Part shown: piece by piece, positions 1-11,760 of the stretch
Layout of the letters: every line of letters begins with the position of its first letter
Position numbering within the stretch: position 1 is the first letter of the stretch
DNA from: Euclidia mi
Lineage: Eukaryota; Arthropoda; Insecta; Lepidoptera; Erebidae
NCBI GenBank assembly: GCA_944739405.2
Contig: OX123186.2
Span: forward strand, 40,781,551-40,845,550
DNA length: 64,000 bases
Reading direction: 5' to 3'
Position numbers and translations under genes: made by a program
The notes under the pieces: generated by a model
Databases searched by the model: none
Told to the model about the DNA's origin: nothing
What the model saw: the letters and a program-made list of their open reading frames with translations, nothing else

Positions 1-355
1 TTTTTACATACCTCTGAATACTGTATGTAATAAATCTCGATCTCTACGAGAGAACTGCACACCACTAAGTGTGCATGCATACACCTAATTCGGTACAGCG
101 TTTATAGTTGTCAAACAACATTTGGTTACATTTGTGACCCAGATTACCTAGTATTTATTGCGTCGATCGTTTAGGGACTCTAATTAGCATCGTACTAAGT
201 TATTAAGAGTTATAGGTTAACGGTATAAGTAACGTATCCTATAAAATTCAGGTGACATAGTAGTGAGAATAGGGTTCTGAATAACCTGATAAAAATATGG
301 CTGACCCTTATGTGAGTAGATATGTTTCCTACCTTTGATAGAACGAACAAAAAAA
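1..355. other. no gene seen
   Basis: AT-rich DNA. I see no coding frame with recognisable content and no repeat that matches elsewhere in the window. Confidence 0.6.
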
Positions 356-413
356 ACGAATTTGCACTTTTTTCCTTTTGATAGAGATCAAAAGGAAAAA
401 AGTGCAAATTCGT
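356..413. repeat. perfect hairpin, 27-bp arms, 4-nt loop
   Basis: Positions 356-382 are exactly reverse-complementary to 387-413, with agag as the loop. The arms contain the pyrimidine run cttttttccttttg. No flanking duplication or transposon end is visible, so this looks like a local foldback duplication rather than a MITE. It belongs to a class of short-loop hairpins seen repeatedly in this window. Confidence 0.9.
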
Positions 414-1095
414 ATCTTTCAAATTCTTTTGCATAGAGATGCAACAGGTAAAGAGATATGGTAAATATCAAACCATGCCAGTATAACATACAATTAGAAT
501 TAAAACCACCACGGTTAAACTGTTAGTTGGTGAACTAGTAATATCAATCAGACCAGCCAAACTATAAACAACGCGTAACGTTCCTGCTCACCCACATATA
601 CCTTAACTAAATAACGATCAAAGAACATAAAATGCTTTGAAAAGAGGATTTAAATTTCATCAAAGCAAAACACATTAAGTAAACTTCTTGCAGCATTCTC
701 CTTCTGCGTCGTAATGTTAGGCACTAGTCACTTCAAGTTACCAAATAATCCGAGTTCACTACAAACCAACGTCGACTCACTTAAGAAAATAGGACAATGA
801 TAAATCTGGGAACAGTAACAGTTCCTACTTGTGGAACTTTGAAGCTTGTCTGATAAACTTTGTTTGTCTCTTCTAGCCTCACTAACAAACTTTGCCATTT
901 ATAAAATAAGTTTTATTGATGGCCACTTTACAAATATTCTAAGTCAGCTTCGTAATTTAGAAGTTTAAGACGGAGTAATTGATGTGACAGTCATGGATCT
1001 AAAATTCCATTAACAGATATTACTTACTTTCGTTTGATGAAACGAAATAAACAAAAAGTAATATTCACGGTTTTCTTGGCAATTACGGCGTAACT
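414..1095. other. no gene seen
   Basis: No frame with recognisable protein content. AT-rich sequence without clear repeats. Confidence 0.6.
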
Positions 1096-1135
1096 CAGTA
1101 TCGATGAAGCATTTTGCAATGCTTCATCGATACTG
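1096..1135. repeat. perfect hairpin, 18-bp arms, 4-nt loop
   Basis: The arm at 1096-1113 (cagtatcgatgaagcatt) is exactly reverse-complementary to 1118-1135, with ttgc between. Same class as the hairpin at 356-413. Confidence 0.9.
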
Positions 1136-1139
1136 TGTA

Positions 1140-1245
1140 ATGCGAAAGTCCATAGTTTACCACGCTGAAGGAAATGACTGTGGATTCAAACCCGAGACAC
1201 TCTGCCTAGCAGTCTGTCTGTGTCTCCACTAGTGGGATTATATTT
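1140..1245 (-). repeat. possible tRNA-type SINE head remnant
   Basis: On the minus strand the segment contains gggtttgaatcc, which fits a Pol III B box (GGTTCGANTCC), about 25 nt after a poorly kept A-box-like stretch. No SINE tail follows. It could equally be a chance match; the context of other tRNA-headed SINEs in the window makes a remnant plausible. Confidence 0.3.
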
Positions 1246-1926
1246 AAATAATCTTTCATTGTTACATTAATAGCTCAATTATAGCTTCTTTATTTAAGTG
1301 TGATAGAAAGAATAAAATCAAACTTCACATGAACTTGTTTTCATAGATACCAAATACGTTAAAAATCATTTCGTACTCAACACATTTTATTTGTTAACAT
1401 AAAAGCGGTACTAAATTTGACTGACTATTATAATTAAGTGCAAACTTCTCGTAAAGTCTCAAACAGTGCTTCAACAATGGTATTTTCCACAATCTAATTT
1501 TACATCTAAATAAGGTATCTTTATGTGAGTATATATTCTGTTGCCATGGGATACACACGATTTTCCTTTCACGCTCTGTCTAATTCAACAATCAGTGTAA
1601 AAGCTTTTATCTCTTCTCTATAAATATAAATTATGTCTGTCTGGCTTGGCTATTACTTTAGAACTTGCATATGCTTAACGTCTCGTGATATGATCAGTTT
1701 GACGAATGCCAAAGTTAGAATATATTTAGTGAAAACTTCTTCGTGTGGCGTCAAAAGTTAGAATGTGAAGTTTGATATACTGTTAAACAAATATTGTTTT
1801 GAATATAAATAAGGTAACGAGTCTTCTGCTTAGCGTATCATACGTTTGTTTAGCTTGTTAATAAAGAAGAATTTACATGCAATTACTATATTGCATTTGT
1901 GTGTCACTTGTCACCGAGATTTATTA
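1246..1926. other. no gene seen
   Basis: AT-rich DNA with no recognisable frame or repeat. Confidence 0.55.
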
Positions 1927-2362
1927 GGGGAACCGCTAAAACTATTGCTGTACGTGTTTGCCTACTGTTTGAGAAATCGCTCACTACTTTTTCTTTCCCG
2001 CAGATCTGGAAGTCTGTTTACATAACGCCTGTGCACAAAAAAGGTTCTAGAAATGAGATAGTTAATTATAGGCCAATTTTTTAATTATGTGTGTTGGCAA
2101 AAGTCTTCGAAAGAGTTGTTTATGATCAAGTTTATGCCGCGTTGAAAATTCTTTTAGCCCTTCGCAGCATGGTTTTTTACGAGGTCGTTCCAAGGTGTCG
2201 AATCTGGTCTTGTTGAATGACTATCTGACTGAAAGTATGGATGGTGGGGCACAGCCTGTGTCATTTACACCGATTATAGTAAAGTTTTTGATAGGATCGA
2301 CCATAATATTCTACAATCTAAGCTTTTTAAGCAATGGTTTTAGCGGTTCCCGCTAAAACCAT
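1927..2362 (+). pseudogene. LINE reverse transcriptase fragment
   Basis: A decayed piece of a non-LTR reverse transcriptase. The frame near 1950-2078 reads like the region ahead of RT motif A, with FPQIWKSVYITPVHKKGSRN followed by NYRPI. Shifting frames after a stop then give KVFERVVYDQVY, HGFLRGRS and a degraded YTDYSK-FDR-DH (motif A). The fragment covers only about 130 codons of the palm, with stops and at least two frameshifts, so it is dead. It is most like the Jockey/I group of LINEs. The edges are odd: ggaaccgctaaaac near 1929 recurs inverted at the other end, next to a hairpin. Confidence 0.75.
2334..2362. repeat. hairpin at the end of the RT fragment, 13-bp arms
   Basis: atggttttagcgg (2334-2346) and its exact reverse complement (2350-2362) are separated by ttc. 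The same core (ggaaccgctaaaac) occurs at the left edge of the RT fragment near 1929, so the fragment is bounded by inverted copies of one short sequence. Confidence 0.85.
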
Positions 2363-3420
2363 CTATCAATTAGTTGGTAAGCCTTAATCTAAATAAATAT
2401 ATAAACTGAAGTACCAGACAAGAACGAACATCCAGCGTCACAACCGCAAACTACAAAAAAAGATGAATTTGGCATTATTCTGAATTAGCCTTGGAGCCTA
2501 CACCTACATATCCATGTTTACCAATCCACCTTTATGTAGCAGTTTACCTATATCTGTTGCACATCATAGTAATATTTCAATAATTCATTTGACATTATGA
2601 AAAAGGCAGACACAAAACGTCGATGAGTTGAAGAATAGTTTCACTCTGAGAAAAATTGTCACATTGAAAATACCTGCAAAAGCTTACTATGCATGAATAC
2701 TTTAGTGACGAGTGATTTATCGAATTCCTTGAACTAAATCGATATGTGAGTCCCAGCCATTCCAATTAAGAAGGTTCTTAGAAATGCTTCACCGAGTCAC
2801 GAAAGTTTCGCCTTGACATTTGCTAGGTGTTAAACAAAAAAAAAAGGATATGCAACGCAAATAAAATCAAACTGTTAAGAGTAAAGACAACATCGCCTAT
2901 TTAAAAATCTCTCAAACATGCAGACCAACATGTAACTTCTTCATTTTTAGTGTGAGTGTGTGGCCAACTCTGATGTTGGAGTCTTCAGACCGCCCAAAGG
3001 CCGCCGATATGACCTATCTATCCTTGTCCAAAACAAGAACCAAGATTGGCAACTTTACATGCCCTCCGAAGCAAGTTAGCGCTCTGATATAAATGCCACA
3101 CGCGGTCACCCATCTTTATGACGACCTATACAAGTGTTGCTTAACTTGCCGACCTATTATGAACGGCAAGTCAAACCTCGCTATGAACATGTTACTGTTT
3201 TGTTCGTAACGCCAAACTAAGGAAATAATATACTGAAAGGTTTTGAATGAGTGAAACAAAAATAATGAGTATATAGTAGCTACGCTATCATTAGAACGCC
3301 GTAAATACAGCTTTATATACTTAGGTACATGAAGCATTTTTCTAATGACAACGGCATCCATTTCATCAATTCTCTCTTTGAATGTTATCAGTATTTTGAC
3401 CCAGAATAACATTCCCTAAA
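2363..3420. other. no gene seen; possible old interspersed repeat at about 2945-3135
   Basis: No gene recognised. The stretch around 2945-3135 is less AT-rich than its surroundings (gccacacgcggtcacccatc and nearby words) and resembles interspersed repeats of other lepidopteran genomes as I remember them. That is recollection only, and there is no second copy in this window. Confidence 0.3.
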
Positions 3421-3801
3421 GCCTAAAGACTCGGGTGGCGAAGCTTGGTTTTACTGATAAAGATTTTAATATTTTTCAGATTTAGTTGATTGAATCAGGC
3501 GTTACTTGGCGGAACTCCATTGTAACCTAATGGAAGGAAAGAGGAACCCACCACGCACCCTCGAATTGACCACCCCAACTATTGCAATAGAAAAAGGTTG
3601 ACAATATCGAACTCCTCTAAAAGGATAAGGGATATAGGAATGGTATGGGTTCCAGGAAGATACCTGACTTGCAGTATCCCGCTGTATGCGCCGACTATTC
3701 TTCGACACGTGTTTCGCCTCTGCACGAGGCATCCTCAGGAACGATGGGCAACGACTGAGCGCTTTCCTACCGTGGGCATGTCTTATAAACGATTGTACTT
3801 T
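3421..3801 (-). other. 3' flank of the Penelope-like fragment
   Basis: Downstream of the GIY-YIG frame on the minus strand. It is moderately GC-rich and, in the shifted frame after the stop, contains residues of the type P-E-D-A-S-C-R-G-E-T-R-V-E. Sequences of this kind often lie near the ends of Penelope-like elements, so the element probably extends through here. No terminus could be defined. Confidence 0.45.
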
Positions 3802-4554
3802 CTAATCCCCTCCGTTGCTCGACTGATGTGAGTCATTATGACGGTGTGCGAATATATTCAGCAATGGGGACCCGTTAAAGTTGGTTTGATCGTTCAGTAA
3901 TGTATGCTTGTCCCGCTTTAAAATCTCTAATTGTTCCAATACGCACATTCTAATACCCTTTTGACAAGTGTGTATGACGTCAAATGAATGTCCGCTATTT
4001 AAGGTATGACCCGATTCAAGTAAATGTTCGGCAAAATGAGACTTTTCCAGCTGGTTGTTTCTAAACGCCGCTAAATGTTCTTTATATCTCAGCTCAAAAC
4101 TTCGACCCGTCTGTCCTATGTACTTATTTTGGCATTGGTCGCATGTTAAGCAGTTAATACCGGACTTTTTGTACTTGCATACTTTATCTTTACCATTGCA
4201 AAGAAATTTTAACGTTTTGTATGGTTTATAGGCTGATCTGACACCGTTCCTCCTCAGTTTACGCGCCATACGGTCAGTTATGCTTCCAAAATAGGTAAGA
4301 ACAGCGGTATTATTTATAGGTTCTTTTATAGAGGGATATAAAAGTGACTTGGCCATTCTAAGTTGTTTTCCTCTAATCATCTTGTCAATTAGGCGTTTAC
4401 TATACCCGTTGGATTGAGCTATATGATAAATAATATTTAATTCTCTGTTATATGATTCTATATTCAGTGGTACATTTAAAAATCTATGAATCATACTGTG
4501 AAATGTTGCCATTTTGTGTTGCGATGGATGACAGGACGATTTTTCAGATTTCTG
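3802..4554 (-). pseudogene. Penelope-like element, GIY-YIG endonuclease C-terminus
   Basis: C-terminal part of a Penelope-like retroelement polyprotein. In this family a reverse transcriptase is followed by a GIY-YIG endonuclease that nicks the target. Reading from 4554 the frame begins with CHPSQHK just before the Met at 4512, a linker typical of the end of the RT region. A cysteine pair region (CLTCDQCQ) is followed by KYIGQTGRSFELRYKEH, which supplies the YIG, Arg and Glu/His features of the nuclease, and then HFAEHLLESGH. An in-frame stop at 4555-4557 cuts it off from any RT, and none is seen upstream, so this is a 5'-truncated copy. The retained frame of about 250 codons has no internal stop, which suggests it is not very old. 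Confidence 0.85.
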
Positions 4555-4557
4555 TTA

Positions 4558-5132
4558 CGACGCAAACATTATCCCCACGCATGAGCTTAAAAAAAGGTTA
4601 GTACGCAGTATTACTTTCCAAGAATTACTCGAGAGCGAGCGAGATTCTTGTTGTCAACGTGTATACAGTTGGTAACTTAGTGCGAAACCGAAGAGTTGTT
4701 ATCATAACATGTTAGCAAATAACTTTATCAACGTTTGCTTCAGAGCAAATAATATGACAACGAACTCTAAGTTAAACACTGATACAGTAATTTTATAAAC
4801 AAGTAGAGAGTAAACATGAGTCTTCATTAAGTTACACATAATATAAACTTGCATTATTACTGAGTACATTACCACAATGAGATCCTAATCGATGTTTACC
4901 ATGCGACATTACCTCTCAATTTTGAATTAATTGAAAGGGTCGATACCTCAATCAACGTAGGAGTAGTAACCAACGCAAATTGCACTGATTTATTATGTAA
5001 GCAAAGTTGTACGGAATTTGAACAGGATTTGCATATGTAACGTGAATTTTGTTGGGTAAGTACCGACCTCTGTAGGCTTCATGTAATTTATTGCTTATTT
5101 AGAAGTTTTACGTATATTGCCTAAGTTTGATT
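4558..5132. other. no gene seen
   Basis: AT-rich spacer between the Penelope-like fragment and LINE alpha copy 1. No recognisable frame. Confidence 0.55.
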
Positions 5133-6163
5133 AAAAATGTAAGTTGAAGGTTTGGCGCATTTATTTACTTGATCAACTATCTAAGTACTCTAGAAGTTTA
5201 GAACATAGTAGGGTAGTGTATGATACTGACACTCATCGCTTGAGGGAAGAACTAGTACTTAGGGAGAGCACCTTAAATGAACTATTTAACAAATATCAAG
5301 CTCCTCAACAAGAGCTGAGCAAGCGTATAGTAGAGGCAGGTGAGCTAGTAGACTTGGTGAGATGTAATGCAGAAATGTATGAGTCTCTGACCAATAAGCT
5401 CTTATGTCCTTGTGCTCACACTCACACTCCAACCCCAGCAGAGCCATTGAGTACCATACTACCTGAGAATTTTTCTGATAATCCACAAAACCAATCCTCT
5501 TCACAATCAAATATGATTAAATCTAGGTTTTCAACATCAACTAACAAAACATACATTTTTTCTGATAGGCTAGGTCATAATTTTGGTAGTCTTCTCTGTG
5601 AGTATACAAACCAGTGTGTTATAAATTATTGTAGGCCAGGGGATAGTTACAGTAGTTTAGTTAATCAGATTAAGTTGCACCCCTTAGATGAGAGTAGTAC
5701 GGCCATATTGTTGTTTGGTAACAGTTTAACTGTAAAAAGACAGCATATCATAGAATGTGTTGAAATGTTATTAGACCTTAATTCCAGATTTAGTTGTAAA
5801 TTTATTTTATGTGCTTTGCCATACTCAAATGACTTAACACATACACAAAACATGCACATACACAAATTAAATATGTCATTATATAATATAACTTGTCGTC
5901 ATATCACTATGACGACAAGAATATTGTTTTTTGACGCTAATAAATTTATTAGTAAATTTACTTTAACAAAAGATACAATGTATCTGCCATTTTATATTAA
6001 GCGACAGATTGCTAAACTATTAGCATACAATTTACAGCAAGGAAAAGACCCTTGTGTTTACAATTTATTTGATAGGGTTAGTACTTGTACTAACAACGTT
6101 TTTATTGACACGTCTTGTGATTTAAACTCCAAGATAGGACAACAGTTAGGCTGCAGTATTTGA
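5133..6163 (+). pseudogene. LINE alpha ORF1 protein, SGNH-hydrolase-like, N-truncated
   Basis: ORF1 of the LINE, presumed to be the RNA-binding or chaperone partner of ORF2. The open frame has no good ATG; it runs open from 5133 after a stop, in keeping with 5' truncation. The first 100 residues are Leu/Glu-rich and look like a coiled-coil end. The rest has the layout of a degenerate esterase (SGNH) domain: IFSDRLGHNFGSLL, NYCRPGDSY, ILLFGNSLT and ILCALPYS, ending in MYLPFYIKRQIAKLLAYN. The same blocks occur in the beta copy. Esterase-like ORF1 proteins are known in CR1-type LINEs; here the usual GDS catalytic triplet is not obvious, so an enzyme activity is doubtful. Confidence 0.7.
5892..5919. 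repeat. perfect hairpin inside ORF1, 12-bp arms, 4-nt loop
   Basis: cttgtcgtcata (5892-5903) pairs exactly with 5908-5919; the loop is tcac. It lies within the coding frame of ORF1 and keeps it open. Same short-loop hairpin class as elsewhere in the window. Confidence 0.85.
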
Positions 6164-9004
6164 ATATAGTACACCAAAACATGCAAACTATCTGGCAAAG
6201 AATAAGAGTTAAGTTTATTTCTAGAAAAATATGATGTTAAGGTTTTGTGCTTAACTGAACATTGGTTAAAGCATCATGAGCTTATTGTTATAAATGAATA
6301 TTATACGGTGCAGAGTTCGTATATAAGAATGCAGGCTATTAGAGGCGGTTCTCTCATAATAACTTCAAATTTATTAAAATGTAAGGAACGTAAAGATATT
6401 GTTAATTTATCTATTGAGCGCACTATTGAGTTATCCTGTGTGGAACTAGACCTATATATAGTAATTTGTGTATATCGACCTCCTTCTGGTGACTATAATC
6501 TATTTGAGACTGTTATGGAAGATGCTATCAATAAAATTAAATGTAGTAATAAGAATATTATAGTATGTGGCGATTTTAATATTAATATTTTAGAGAATTC
6601 TTCACAGTGTATTAGATTTCTGAATCTTTTTAAGTCATTTAATTTAAGTAACCTATTCTGTGAACCTACTAGAGTATCTGCAACATCTTCTACTTGTTTG
6701 GATAACATATTTAGTTCTTGTGCTGCCACAAACCCAGTAGTAATTAGTTCTCTCCCTTCTGATCACCGTGGACAGATAGCTAGTTTTCCCTGTTCAACAT
6801 ATGATAAATCACGTATAGTAGAATGTAGGCCTCAGACTACCAATCGTCTAATACGTTTCAAAAATAATATTATTGCTAAACTCAATACCTCAATATTAAA
6901 CTCACAAAATCCAAATACAATTATAACTCACTTTTTGGACTAGTAAATAATGAATTTCAAAATACTTTTAAGAGTAAAACTGTCACACTAAAGGGTACTA
7001 TGGGATCTTTTAACCAGTGGGCCACTATAGGTATATACAAAAGTAGAGCCAAGTTATTTGAATTATATGGTATGAAACAACATAGATTTGACTCACCTTT
7101 TCGAGATTATGTAAAAAAAGTACTCAAAAATTTTTAAACAAGTTTGTATTATGGCAAAATCTAAATTTATTAGTAGTAAAATTAAGCATTCAACAAATAT
7201 AATTAAAGAAACGTGGAGCATTATAAATAATGAAACAGGAAGAGCTCGACCACGGGAAAACCAATTTGAACTAAAAGAAAACAATTTATTAGTCACTAAC
7301 AAAACTCAAGTAGCGCATATGTTCAATAGTTTCTTTGCGAGCATACCTTTAACAACTACTAGCTCTTTACAATCATCATCTTTAGACGCTGGAAATTTTT
7401 TGCTTAGCAGTGTACCTGAATGCAAGAGCGTGTTTAGATTCGAGCACGTTACCCCGCGAGATATATTGATCGCATATAATTCAATTAATATTAAAAATAC
7501 CGGAGACTTTTGGGGAATTTCAATTAAAATTTTAGGTACTATAGTTGAGACTGTTGCGCCTTACCTATCTATAATTTTTAATCAATGCTTTGACCTAGGC
7601 GTATTTCCGGATTTGATGAAATTAAGTAAAATTATACCCTTATTCAAATCTGGCAGTAAAAATGAAATTAATAATTTTAGGCCCATATCTATCTTGCCGG
7701 CATTTAGTAAAATATTTGAAAAGATTCTTTTAAAGCAGCTATTAAGCCACTTCAATTTAAATAGTCTGCTTCACAAAGATCAATACGGGTTTACTAAAGG
7801 TAGATCCACTACTGATGCGGGTGTTGCTCTCATAAAACACGTTTATAGTGCTTGGGAGTCATCAAAGAATGATATTGGACTGTTCTGTGACCTATCTAAA
7901 GCATTTGACTGCGTCCAGCACGACACACTACTGCGTAAGCTCCGCCACTACGGCGTAGAGAAAACCGCACTTAGTGTTGTCGAGTCGAACCTGCGGCGAA
8001 GATTTCAGTGTGTCGATGTAAATGGGACTACATCCTCTAAATTACCTATACAGCTAGGCGTTCCACAAGGCTCAAATTTAGGTCCTTTTCTATTTCTAGT
8101 ATATATAAATGACTTACCTTTTTATTTAAAAAACATCTGTGATGTCGTACTTTTTGCAGATGATACGTCACTTATTTTTAAAGTAGATAGGAATAGAAAT
8201 CGATTTGATGATGTAAATAATGCACTATTACACGTTACACGATGGTTTACAGCAAACAACCTAGTACTTAATTCTAGGAAAACTAAATGCGTTAAATTTG
8301 CTTTACCTAACGTTAGACAACTGGGACCTAATATTATGCTAGATAGGTAGGAACTTGACACAGTAGACTCTACAGTATTCTTAGGTATTACATTAGATAA
8401 TAAGTTACAATGGGGTGCACATATAGCATGTCTAGCAGGAAAGCTCAGCTCTGCTGCGTATGCCGTCAGAAAAGTTAGGCAACTTACTGACATCGACACG
8501 GCTCGTTTAGTATATTTTAGCTATTTTCACAGTGTTATGTCCTACGGTATTTTATTATGGGGCAAAGCAGCGGATATTCAGAATATCTTCGTTCTACAGA
8601 AACGAGCGGTACGAGCAATATACATGTTAGGTGCAAAAGATACTCTTAGGGAACGCTTTAAGTCTATAGGAATTCTTACAGTAGCCTCGCAATTTTTATT
8701 TGCTAATATTTTGTACATTAGGCTAAATATAAGTTTATTTACCTCAAAAAGCGATATACATAATATAAATACTCGAAACAAGCATAGGTTATATGCCCCT
8801 TATCATCGTTTACATAAAGTTAATAATTCTTTTGTAGGGCTAGGTATTCGTATATACAATAAAATACCAATTAGTCTTTTAGAATTACCATTTAGTATAT
8901 TTAAAGCTAAAATAAAAGACTGCCTTATTAAGAAAGGTTATTATACGATTAATGATTATTTCAGTGACAAGGATAGATGGTCACTTACACAAGACAACTC
9001 ATGA
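6164..9004 (+). pseudogene. LINE alpha ORF2: AP endonuclease and reverse transcriptase, broken
   Basis: ORF2 encodes the enzyme for target-primed reverse transcription. The endonuclease part (about 6175-6943) shows VHQN, LTEHWL, VYRPPSG, GDFNIN and LPSDHRGQ, so the catalytic His is kept. The RT part (7151-8350) shows IIPLFKSGS, RPISILP, QYGFTKGRSTTD, CDLSKAFDCV, GVPQGSNLGP and FADDTS (motif C). The C-terminal domain continues at 8351-9004 after a single in-frame TAG (8348-8350) and ends with YYTINDYFSDKDRW. There are frameshifts near 6230 and between 6944 and 7150. The copy is therefore inactive, but most of the protein can still be read. Confidence 0.85.
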
Positions 9005-9690
9005 TCTACTACTTATTTAGAATTTATATAGATACTTAGCATTTTTCAGTTTATCATTATATAACATTTCTAGTTCTTTTAAATTATTATTCGTTTATCA
9101 TAATTAGGTCATTCTACTTACTACATCTACATTTGCATTGTTGTTCCACATTTTTTTTTTAAATTTACTGTACTGTAAGATGAAGATAACTCGTTATCAT
9201 GGTCTGTGAACTAAAGTTTTTGTAATTTTGTGTATTCATATACCGTCACTTCTGTAACATACATTTCCACCATAGTTCTGAACATGGTCACGAGTTGTAT
9301 ACATTATAAGTCGTAAGTGGATGCTCCTGTAACACAATATTCGCATTGGAAGGCTAACTAAAACACATCATTTAGTAACTACATTAATTGCTTAAGTATT
9401 ATGTCTGTAACTGATTACTATCTACAAGTAATTTAGTACAATGTGTAACAGTTGCAGCTCCTTACAAAAATGAAAATATGTACCATAATATTGGCGATTT
9501 AAAAGAGTGGCCTCGAGTTTTATTGCCCGTTCTTTCTCGTGGCTCTACCTATTGCTTTGCGAACGAGGCAGTAAATGTAAGTGTAGAAGCATTAAGTAAT
9601 TTAATTTTAAAATTGACGTTCATAAGCGTCACATTGTGACCTAGATGAATAAATGATTTTGATTTTTTTGATTTGATTTTGGTTACTGTA
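9005..9690 (+). other. 3' UTR of LINE alpha copy 1
   Basis: No coding. It shares words such as gacgttcataagcgtcac, cgtggctctacctattgc and gaataaatgattttga with the minus strand of 25206-25408. It ends in an imperfect gatttt repeat, the usual place of the LINE tail. Confidence 0.75.
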
Positions 9691-10246
9691 TTTTGGATTT
9701 ATTACTGTGGATATATTATACGTTGGCCGTAGTAACGACTTTGAATGTTCAATGACTCATGTACCTACCTACTTGCGGTGTTGTTGATTTATGTATCAAC
9801 ACGAAAATATCAAATACTTTGAAATAAAGGGAGAACCATTGAACATTTAATTGATTTCTATTGCAGTAACACTCGACTAAGCGTGTTGAAGCAAAGCATG
9901 CATTACTTTAAGGGGAATTATAAAACGAGCGAATATCGGTGGAAACAGAATATTCTGTCGTGTTGTGTCGTGTCGCAACACAAACGTATCGGTTTCATAC
10001 ATTTAATAAGGTACCTCCACAACACAACACACTGTAATAATGTATTTCTAGCCATATTAAATGTATGAAAATAAAAACTAAGCGACTGATGATGAGATAC
10101 TGTTTCAATAACTTGAGCGGCATGAATTTGAGTAAGCGAAAAATTAACTAAACTAACGACGAATATTGATTAATTATAAAATCTAGAAAAAGCGTACTAT
10201 AAGCGGGTTGAGATTAATCCGTTTCAGATATTAAAATTCAAACTGT
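9691..10246. other. no gene seen
   Basis: AT-rich; a small imperfect inverted repeat of the cgtgttgtgtcg type lies near 9957-9982. No recognisable frame. Confidence 0.5.
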
Positions 10247-10293
10247 GCGACCAAATTACTAGGTGAGCGACTAAATTACTAGGTGAGCGACTA
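10247..10293. repeat. 20-bp tandem repeat, about 2.3 copies
   Basis: gcgacYaaattactaggtga occurs at 10247-10266 and 10267-10286, with a partial third at 10287-10293. It lies 16 bp outside the left end of TIR element A. Confidence 0.85.
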
Positions 10294-10308
10294 GAAATAC
10301 AGATCTAT

Positions 10309-11361
10309 AGTCCAGTCACTTTAGAGATTCACCTCGGAATTTGAGATAATAAGCTGGAAACTCGTATACAGCTTCATTTAGTCGTTCTAAAAGTTTTCTC
10401 AAAAGTCTCATATTATCTCGTGTCTGCATCGTAAGTTATTCGAGGTCAAAGGTCACGAAAATCGGTTTTTTGCAATTATCTCCGTTTCTATGGTTCCAAT
10501 CACTTCAACAATTATTACAAAAATTGAAGATAAAAAAATTTGCCACAACATTTTTGTCTCAACTCTTTTTCTGTACGCTCAACCCTTTTCGAGATAGAGA
10601 GCGGAGAGCACCTAGCGCTCAGGCATATATACTGTTATACAAGGTCATGCTGCGGATGCAGAAAATCGTGCTTGCAATGCACTTTAGCTTGCGGACAATG
10701 CAATGGGCAAGCTTGTCTCAATGCATTGTATTGCAAGACGATCCTGAGGAAGAAACTGCATTTGATCCAGAAATTTTAGAAGGTTTGAAAATAATCATGC
10801 AGGTAAACGAAGATGATGAAGATGAAATTGAATATTTCAATTTCCCAGGAGATGATGATGAAGAAGAAGAAAATTGATATATTTAAACTTCAAGTTATTG
10901 AAGAATTTAAATGTACATTTAATTTTAATTTTAATTGTAACAAAAGTACAGCTACTAAATAAAAATTAACTTAAATTATATTTACTTGACTTATTTCTAT
11001 ATACAAGGTATTATTCACCGAGATTGACGGTTGACCTTGTATAACAGTATATATGCCTGAGCGCTGGGTGCTCTCCACTCTCTATCTCGAAAAGGGTTGA
11101 GCGTACAGAAAAAGAGTTGAGACAAAAGTTGTGGAATTTTTTTTTATCTTCACTTTTCATTATATGGGTTGAAGTGATTGGAACCACAGAAACGGAGATT
11201 TTTGTGACCTTTGACCTCGAATAACTTACGACGCAGACATGAGATAATATGAGACTTTTGAGACAACTTTAAGAACGCCAAAATGAAGCTGTATACAAGT
11301 TTCCAGCTTATTATCTCAAATTCCGAGATTGACCCCGTTTTTTGCCTTAAGTGACTGGACT
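10309..11361 (+). mobile_element. long-TIR DNA element A (non-autonomous)
   Basis: The sequence 10309-10647 recurs reverse-complemented at 11032-11361, giving terminal inverted repeats of about 330-340 bp at roughly 90% identity by eye. Both ends start with agtccagtcact. Shared words include gagataataagctggaaact, gtcgtaagttattcgaggtc and caacccttttcgagatagag. Between the TIRs lie about 380 bp, including the end of a cysteine-rich gene. A ctat motif flanks both ends and may be a target duplication. A relative of the right TIR occurs at 17.2-18.34 kb beside a longer version of the same gene, so A is probably a deletion derivative. Confidence 0.8.
10648..10877 (+). pseudogene. cysteine-rich (CXC-like) protein tail in element A
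   Basis: The C-terminal piece of a protein also seen at 16.1-17.1 kb. One frame gives CGCRKSCLQCTLACGQCNGQ followed by ACLN, a close-packed cysteine motif. The following acidic tail (DPEEETAFDPEIL to DDDEEEEN, stop at 10877) is in another frame, so there is a frameshift around 10735. The sequence begins directly at the inner edge of the left TIR, so everything upstream in the gene has been lost. Similar cysteine clusters at the C-termini of repeat-borne arthropod proteins are familiar to me, but I cannot name the family with confidence; a zinc-binding role is inference. Confidence 0.6.
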
Positions 11362-11760
11362 ACTATTCATTTATGAAAATAATCTCGTTTACTCGGGAAA
11401 CTTAATGGGGCATGTTACACTTGTCAATATTATCATGATCCTAGTATCGCGATACCACAAATATTGATATGGGCTATTACATTATCAATAATATCACCAT
11501 CAGTACGCGTTTGAAACTACTAGAGAAAGTAGTGTTTAGTGCAAGATTAAATTTGAACAAATTTTAAAAAGAACATGGATTGTAAAGGGAAGCCGCTATA
11601 GCAATAATACGCGCATGCGCATTAAAAACTAAGCGCAAAAAGAGGAAGTTTTGGGTAAAAGCACGGTCTGTGGGTAAAAGACTGGATTTCAAAACGAAAT
11701 CAATATACACATTTACTAACATACTACAGTTAACCGTGTGATTGACGGCATAGAATACAA

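Larger units (their letters stand above)
5133..9690 (+). mobile_element. LINE family alpha, copy 1 (Jockey/CR1 group), 5'-truncated
   Basis: Two-ORF non-LTR retrotransposon: ORF1 (5133-6163), ORF2 (about 6170-9004) and a 3' UTR ending in a gatttt-type repeat near 9650-9685. Compared with the fuller beta copy at 50.5-55.3 kb, the N-terminal half of ORF1 is missing, as expected for incomplete reverse transcription. The 3' UTR matches the minus-strand sequence at 25206-25408, which defines a second copy. No target-site duplication could be identified. Confidence 0.85.

Noticed and set aside
210..434. A 74-codon minus-strand frame
   Set aside because: It spans the perfect hairpin at 356-413, whose pyrimidine-rich arms create the open frame.
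3116..3412. A 98-codon minus-strand frame
   Set aside because: No motif recognised, no second copy in the window, and its composition is not distinctly coding.
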